Assembly (NCBI GenBank): GCA_036374795.1
Contig: DASUTC010000192.1
Coordinates: 1-53,122, forward strand
DNA from: Herpetosiphonaceae bacterium
GTDB lineage: Bacteria > Chloroflexota > Chloroflexia > Chloroflexales > Kallotenuaceae
Direction of reading: 5' to 3'
Length of the DNA stretch: 53,122 nucleotides
The notes beneath the pieces are model-generated. The model saw only the letters and a program-made list of their open reading frames with translations. It searched no databases and had not been told where the DNA came from. Positions 51,201 through 53,122 of this stretch are shown here, piece after piece. How positions within the stretch are numbered: the first letter of the stretch is position 1; each line of letters opens with the position of its first letter. The position numbers and the translations under genes are program-made.

Positions 51201-53122
51201 TGCGCGTCTGCGGGCCGGTCGCTCAGGTCGACGAGCGGCAGATCCAGCGTCAGGCGCGGCGCGATCTGCTGGACCGGCGCTCCATCGATCATCGGGAACG
51301 TCGTACGCAGCGCCTCATGCCGCCGCACGATCGTGTTCAGGCTTTCGCTGAGCGCACGGAGATCGAGATCGCCCTGCAAGCGCATCGCCACCACATCGGT
51401 GTACGCTGCGCTCTCCGGATCAAGCTGGTGCAGCACCCAGAGCCGCTGCTGGGCGAAGGAGAGCGGCAGCGGTCGATCGCGTGAGACGACCTCGATCGGC
51501 GGCACCGGCAGGCCGCGCGCCATCTGCTGCGCGAGCGTGATCTGCTCGGCCATGCCCGCGACCGTCGGCGTGTTGAACAGCGTGCTCAGCGCCAGCTCGA
51601 CCTGAAACGTCTCGCGGACCCGCGACAGGATTTGGGTCGCCAGCAGCGAGTGACCGCCGAGCATAAAGAAATTATCGTGGACGCCGACATGCTTCGCGCC
51701 CAGCACGCGCTGCCAGATCGCCGCGACGACTTCCTCGGTCGGCGTGCGCGGCAGCGTCATCGCCGACTCGGCCTGCGTGAGCGCGGCGTCGGGCATGGGC
51801 AGCGCCTTGCGATCGACTTTGCCGTTGGGCGTCAGCGGCAGCGCCTCAAGCGTCACAAACGCCGCCGGGATCATGTAGTCGGGCAGGCGCTCTTTCAGGT
51901 ACGCGCGGAAATCAGGTGTCAGGAGTTTTGAGTTTCGAGGTTCCGGTTCTTGGTCCTCGCTTTGTTCTTGGTTCTCAACCAGATACGCCACCAGGCGCAC
52001 ATCGTCGGCGCTATCTTGTCGCGCCACGACGACGGCCTCGCGCACGTCGGGATGCTGGCTCAGCGCCGCCTCGATCTCGCCCAGCTCGATGCGGAAGCCG
52101 CGCAGCTTCACCTGCTGGTCGATCCGCCCCAGGAACTCGATCGTGCCGTCCGGCAGGTAGCGCGCCAGATCGCCCGTCTTGTAGAGCCGCCCGCCGGGCC
52201 GCGCGCCGTACGGATCGGGCACGAAGCGCTCCGCCGTCAGCGCCGGGTGCCCGTAGTAGCCGCGCGTCACGCCCACCCCGCCGATGTACAGCTCACTGGC
52301 AATGCCGATTGGTACCGGCTCCATCTGCGCGTCGAGGAGATAGATCTCGGTGTTGGCGATCGGCCTGCCGATCGGCATATTGCTCTCAGGCACGCTGGTG
52401 ACGGGATGCGTCGCCGACCAGATCGTCGTCTCGGTCGGGCCGTACATGTTGATCAGCCTGCCGGAGAGCAGCGGCAGGAGTTGCTGCGCCAGCGCGGGCG
52501 GCAGCGCCTCGCCGCCGAGCAGCAGCGCGCGCAGCGCGCGGAGCGGCTCCCGCGTGTCGGGCTGAAGCAGCAGCAGCTTGGCGAGCGAGGGCGTGCCTTG
52601 TAGCAGCGTCGCGTGGTGCCTGCGCGCCTGGACCGCCAGGCTGGCACCCGCCGTTTCGACGGGCTGGTTGACCAGCTCACGCAAGCGGTTGAGCCGCTGC
52701 AGCGCGGCGAGCGTCGTGTCGACGTCGATGCCGAAGTCGATCAGACAGCCGATCTCGTTCACGCCGATCGCCTTGAGCCGATCGACCAGCGCCACGCAGC
52801 TTTCGACCGTCCCGAACAGCGCGCTGGTTTCAAAGTAGCGGTCGAAGGCGAAGGCCAGCAGCGCGTCCATGTCTTCCTGGGTCAGCTCGCTCATCGGGCG
52901 CGCGATGTTGGCGCTCTGTGCCAGGTTAGCGATCAGCCCCGCCGATGAGCGCAGATAGTTGGTGAAGGGCACCCGCACGGCCTCGCGCACCGCCGCGCGG
53001 TCCTCGCCGATGTAGGTGTGCAGCATCAGCGTCACCTGCCCCGCCTCCGGATCGTACCCCTGCTCTGCCCGCGCCGCCCGGTACAGCCGGATCTTCTCGG
53101 CCACATCTTCGAGCGATTGGCC
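42239..53122 (-). CDS. NRPS1 (5' incomplete): monooxygenase/A(Gly-type)-T / C-A-T-E / C-A(Ser)-T-E
   Basis: The frame is open to the window edge (3627 codons visible), so the start is missing. The first 130 residues are the end of a luciferase-like monooxygenase of the MupA/Atu3671 type (LLAFAFDRYFETSALFG, GCLIDFGID). It is embedded in an A domain whose second half (52650-51790) follows: LLQGTPS, LLLGGEALP, NMYGPTETTIW. The visible pocket residues Q-L-G-M-I-W fit a Gly code. Then T (LGGHSL, ~51650). Module 2: LCL-type C (51490-50150), A (50080-48560, pocket D-I-F-H-F-G-L-I-I, unassigned), T (LGGDSI), E (48330-46900, HHLAVDGVSW, RTVGWFT). Module 3: DCL-type C (46870-45560, HHHVLLDGW), A (45450-43960, pocket D-V-W-H-I-S-L-V-D, Ser), T (LGGDSI), E (43690-42250). 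So two D residues are expected, one of them D-Ser. The TAA stop lies one base from the NRPS2 start. Confidence 0.95.
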   Translation of the reverse strand, partial: GQSLEDVAEKIRLYRAARAEQGYDPEAGQVTLMLHTYIGEDRAAVREAVRVPFTNYLRSSAGLIANLAQSANIARPMSELTQEDMDALLAFAFDRYFETSALFGTVESCVALVDRLKAIGVNEIGCLIDFGIDVDTTLAALQRLNRLRELVNQPVETAGASLAVQARRHHATLLQGTPSLAKLLLLQPDTREPLRALRALLLGGEALPPALAQQLLPLLSGRLINMYGPTETTIWSATHPVTSVPESNMPIGRPIANTEIYLLDAQMEPVPIGIASELYIGGVGVTRGYYGHPALTAERFVPDPYGARPGGRLYKTGDLARYLPDGTIEFLGRIDQQVKLRGFRIELGEIEAALSQHPDVREAVVVARQDSADDVRLVAYLVENQEQSEDQEPEPRNSKLLTPDFRAYLKERLPDYMIPAAFVTLEALPLTPNGKVDRKALPMPDAALTQAESAMTLPRTPTEEVVAAIWQRVLGAKHVGVHDNFFMLGGHSLLATQILSRVRETFQVELALSTLFNTPTVAGMAEQITLAQQMARGLPVPPIEVVSRDRPLPLSFAQQRLWVLHQLDPESAAYTDVVAMRLQGDLDLRALSESLNTIVRRHEALRTTFPMIDGAPVQQIAPRLTLDLPLVDLSDRPADAQRAQMLRIGSEETRRPFDLATGPLIRALIFKHAEHDHVVMVMMHHIISDGWSIGVLIQEMAALYGALSTSPSALEASLLPELPIQYADYAAWQREWLQGEVLEAQQAYWKQQLSGEIPALNLPTDHPRPPIRTYRGAKQSIYFPKPLLDGLMQLSRSAGTTLFMTLLSGLNTLLYRYTGQTDLVIGSPIANRHHGEVERLIGCFINTLVLRTDLSGDPSFADLLQRVREVALGAYAHQDLPFEQVVEIAEYEQDISRHPLFQVMFILQNAPMSTFKLGDLTLTTVDMPTETAKFDLAFELIEIESGIFGFVQYNTDLFEAATITRLVGHFERLLEQCVADPEQRISDLSFLADDERQKLLVDWNGPTATYPDAHLIHELIAQQAARTPDAVAVIFEDTQLTYAELNARANQLAHHLRSCGVGPEVRVGLCLHRSLDLVVGLLGILKAGGAYVPLDPAYPQARLAFQVQDAQVPVIVTQQELAETLHLEDTSQGAQVVCLDAAPAIAAWPNTDPISGAKASDLAYLIYTSGTTGRPKAVQVEHGSLRNTLLASQERFGFQADDTMPWIASIAFDITLFELFNPLLAGGTALIVSQAEVLDLPRFSQTLRRCTRLHAVPSLMRQIVLATRASAASPTDYAIMRQLFVGGDSVPAELLSAMQNAFPGAEVTVLYGPTEATIICTSYSTPRGHTLTGHPIGTPLPNVLIRLYDTNRQLVPIGVHGELYVGGAGRTRGYLHQPELTAEKFVEIDGQRWYRTGDLARYLPDGTIEFLGRSDHQVKLRGFRIELAEIEAVLRQHPAIQESVVLVWEHQAETRGLVAYLVPQPGAHIPGTDELRHSLGAMLPDYMIPAAFVVLDALPLTQHGKLDRKALPAPDLDQHSTSTAFVAPRTSVEATLAQIWGDVLRREQIGIHDNFFALGGDSILVIQVIARANQAGLHLTPKQLFQHRTIAELSTVVQTSAVAEAEQGVVTGDVPLTPIQQHFFALDLAEPNYFNQAMLFQVSQPFDLALLEQAARQLVAHHDALRLRYAPTPSGWQQQIVTIEAALAGSSIVSSIDLSAVPVAGQSTAITAAATEVQRSLDLTAGPIFRIASIDLGADQPGRLLLAIHHLAVDGVSWPIVLADLQTAYTQLSQGAGVALPPKTTSFKYWAERLSVYAEAPALHDQLDYWLHVAQHSVAPMPVDHPDGVNTAASEARIKLTLSADETHALLHDVPPVYHTQINDLLLTALMLAWSEWTGDHALRLDLEGHGREDLFERVDLSRTVGWFTTIFPVLLDLEASHEPGRAIKAIKERLRQIPQRGIGYGLLRHLGPAEIQEQLSDRPASEVGFNYLGQLDQAVPSDGWLSVAAESPGATQSPRERRAHQLEVTGFVAGGQLHLEWAYSANRHERSTIERLVAAYERALRSLIAHCLSPDAGGYTPSDFPLARVDQAALDRVLSRDRQIEDLYPLSPVQQGMIFHTVYTEGTGVYVEQIACRLTGPLDIAAFQQAWATVVERHAIFRTEFAWEGLDRPLQLVRRRVEIPWQIEDWRHLSADEQAAELRAFLDDDRQRGYALHAAPLLRLALFQVGAESYDFVWSHHHVLLDGWSLPLIFNEVFHSYELIVQDETLQLPQIRPYRDYIAWLQQQDLAQAEAFWRQLLVGFTAPTPFGVDRRSAASVTSDQASLTFAVSEATSLALQELVRQHGLTMNTLVQGAWALLLSHYSGEQDIVYGATVAGRPADLIGVEQMVGLFINTLPVRVRVDPDATLLSWLGQLQELQVELRQYEYTPLAQIQSWSSVPRGQALFESIVVFENYPVATAVQPSSTRRRLTISDVQSLDQTNYPLTIIALQEPVLQFTMTYDTSRFDAATIERMQQHLHVLIEQIIAAPTQPLAKMTVLPEHERQQVLVEWNATAADYPQDVCLHTLIEQQAQRTPDAVALVFEDRQLTYAALNARANQLAHALRAMGVGGCPQGETRVAVCMERSLELVVSLLAVLKAGGAYVPLDPSYPQERLAFMLEDAAAPVLLTQQHIEAVLPAHAAQVLRVDTEWERIARQPDTNPASAVRAANLAYMIYTSGSTGQPKGAMNTHQAIVNRLLWMQDAYQLTPSDRVLQKTPFSFDVSVWEFFWPLLTGATLVVAKPGGHQDPAYLVELIARERITTLHFVPSMLQVFLEERDLDRCTSLRRVICSGEALPLALQQRFFARLDAELHNLYGPTEAAVDVTFWPCAPDRALHTVPIGYPVANTQIYLLDRHLHPVPIGVPGELHIGGIQLARGYHRRPALTAEKFIPDPFSQTPNARLYKTGDLARSLPDGAIEYLGRLDFQVKVRGFRIELGEIETALGQHPQVREAVVLARQDPPPASGHPDARLVAYVVEQRHNGAAELSVSELRRFLEPTLPEYMVPSVFVFLDALPLSPNGKVDRKALPAPDSARPELEATFAAPHTQVEETLAAIWKQVLGLEQVGIHDNFLELGGDSILSLQVVARTNEAGLRLSPAQIFQHRTIAELAAVIGTGPAVQAEQGVVTGAVPLTPIQQWFFEQQFDAPHHWNQAVLLEARQPLDPALLEPTMQQLAAHHDALRLRFIHDAHGWQQHNAAITSQPLVSVVDLSAVPASEQAEAITQHAAAAQASLDLTHGPLLRATYFDLGPDQPARLLLVIHHLAVDGVSWRILLDDLQTVYEQLSQGQAVALPAKSTAFKHWAERLQAFAQAPELLAERDYWTTRPWSALPPLPVDGADERANTEESTQRVAVKLSAEETRALLQDAPQAYNTQINDLLLTALAQTFADWTGRQTMLLNLEGHGREDLFGDVDVSRTVGWFTSLFPVVLDLRHTHGTGEAIVAVKEQLRELPRRGVGYGILRYLSQDAALREQLHALPQAQVIFNYMGQLDQILPEESPFALAKESRGPERSPSARRSYLLEINAAIIGGQLQLELAYSPHLYRRTTIEDLAYTYLDTLQALIGHCLAPEAGAYTPSDFAEFEWSQDSLDNITDIIRKSIGDV
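44279..45045. repeat. Ser A-domain segment duplicated in NRPS2 (copy 1)
   Basis: This is the partner of 36400-37166. The near-identity fades outside the A domain: the upstream condensation domains are of different types (DCL here, LCL in NRPS2). Here an E domain follows and in NRPS2 none does. This points to exchange or conversion of an A-domain core rather than duplication of a whole module. Confidence 0.8.
45330..45346. repeat. CCCTGAGGGCACCCGCC insertion in the third A domain of NRPS1
   Basis: The sequence encodes the extra GCPQG in GVGGCPQGETRVAV, where the sister Ser module has GVGPETRVAV. AGGGCACCCGCC (45335-45346) is identical to the intergenic repeat at 2949-2960. The frame is kept. 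Confidence 0.55.
51911..51980. repeat. Repeat insertion in the first A domain of NRPS1
   Basis: The 70-base pyrimidine-rich run (plus strand) encodes ENQEQSEDQEPEPRNSKLLT between LVAYLV and FRAYLKERLPDYM. It shares the 16-mer CGAGGACCAAGAACCG (complement of 51944-51959) with the intergenic repeat at 254-269. TTCGAGGTTCC is shared with the NRPS2 insertion. It is frame-preserving and lies in the A-domain hinge region. Confidence 0.7.

Noticed and set aside
53085-53104. A possible start of NRPS1 at the GTG near 53104
   Set aside because: The frame continues upstream to the window edge with monooxygenase-like sequence, so this GTG is an internal valine codon.

Overview
This window looks like chromosomal DNA of a high-GC (about 60% or more by eye) filamentous-type Chloroflexota bacterium. 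That assignment is inferred from gene content: a PAS-STAS regulator of the RsbR kind, double-GerMN and DUF5671-type proteins, a secreted protein ending in a YLPLV-type tail, many GTG/TTG starts behind strong GGAGG sites, and dispersed intergenic repeats. No rRNA or tRNA gene was seen, so the taxonomy is not proven.

Layout. (1) 1-22.6 kb is mostly single-gene units. It holds the tail of a receiver-domain gene, a PAS-PAS-STAS regulator, a GNAT acetyltransferase and an erythromycin-esterase-family hydrolase. These are followed by a universal stress protein, a thioredoxin-reductase-like flavoprotein without the CxxC, and a double-CBS protein that ends at a clear hairpin terminator. Next come two small membrane proteins, a duplicated GerMN exported protein, a large DUF5671-type membrane protein and several small proteins. 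A decayed PIN toxin-antitoxin locus, a threonine synthase, a secreted PPC-like protein, an MFS exporter and a response regulator complete this part. (2) 22.6-23.1 kb holds a VOC-family protein. (3) 23.2 kb to the right edge is one large minus-strand nonribosomal peptide cluster, cut off by the window edge at 53122. In transcription order it is NRPS1 (53122-42239, 5' incomplete), NRPS2 (42237-32482), NRPS3 fused to an MFS exporter (32489-27612), an MbtH-like protein, a LanB-type lantibiotic dehydratase homologue and a type II thioesterase.

How the cluster seems to work. NRPS1 reads [luciferase-like monooxygenase embedded in a Gly-type A domain]-T / C-A-T-E / C-A(Ser)-T-E. NRPS2 reads C(DCL)-A-T / C-A(Ser)-T / C(dehydroamino-acid-type)-A(Tyr-like)-T. 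NRPS3 reads Cyc-A(Cys-type pocket, but catalytic motifs destroyed)-T-MFS. The genes abut or overlap (one-base gap; 8-base ATGAGTGA overlap), and E domains are followed by DCL condensation domains, so collinear use is likely. By my reading of the pocket residues, the backbone would be roughly (alpha-hydroxy)Gly - D-X - D-Ser - X - Ser/Dha - Tyr - [Cys-type position]. No thioesterase domain ends the line.

The most unusual combination is a heterocyclization module with a dead Cys A domain, fused to an exporter. Beside it sits a LanB homologue that seems to have only the tRNA-dependent glutamylation half and no precursor peptide gene. This suggests, as inference only, that an aminoacyl-tRNA-dependent step acts on a nonribosomal peptide. 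A second theme is dispersed intergenic repeats that have inserted in frame into loops of the NRPS A domains.
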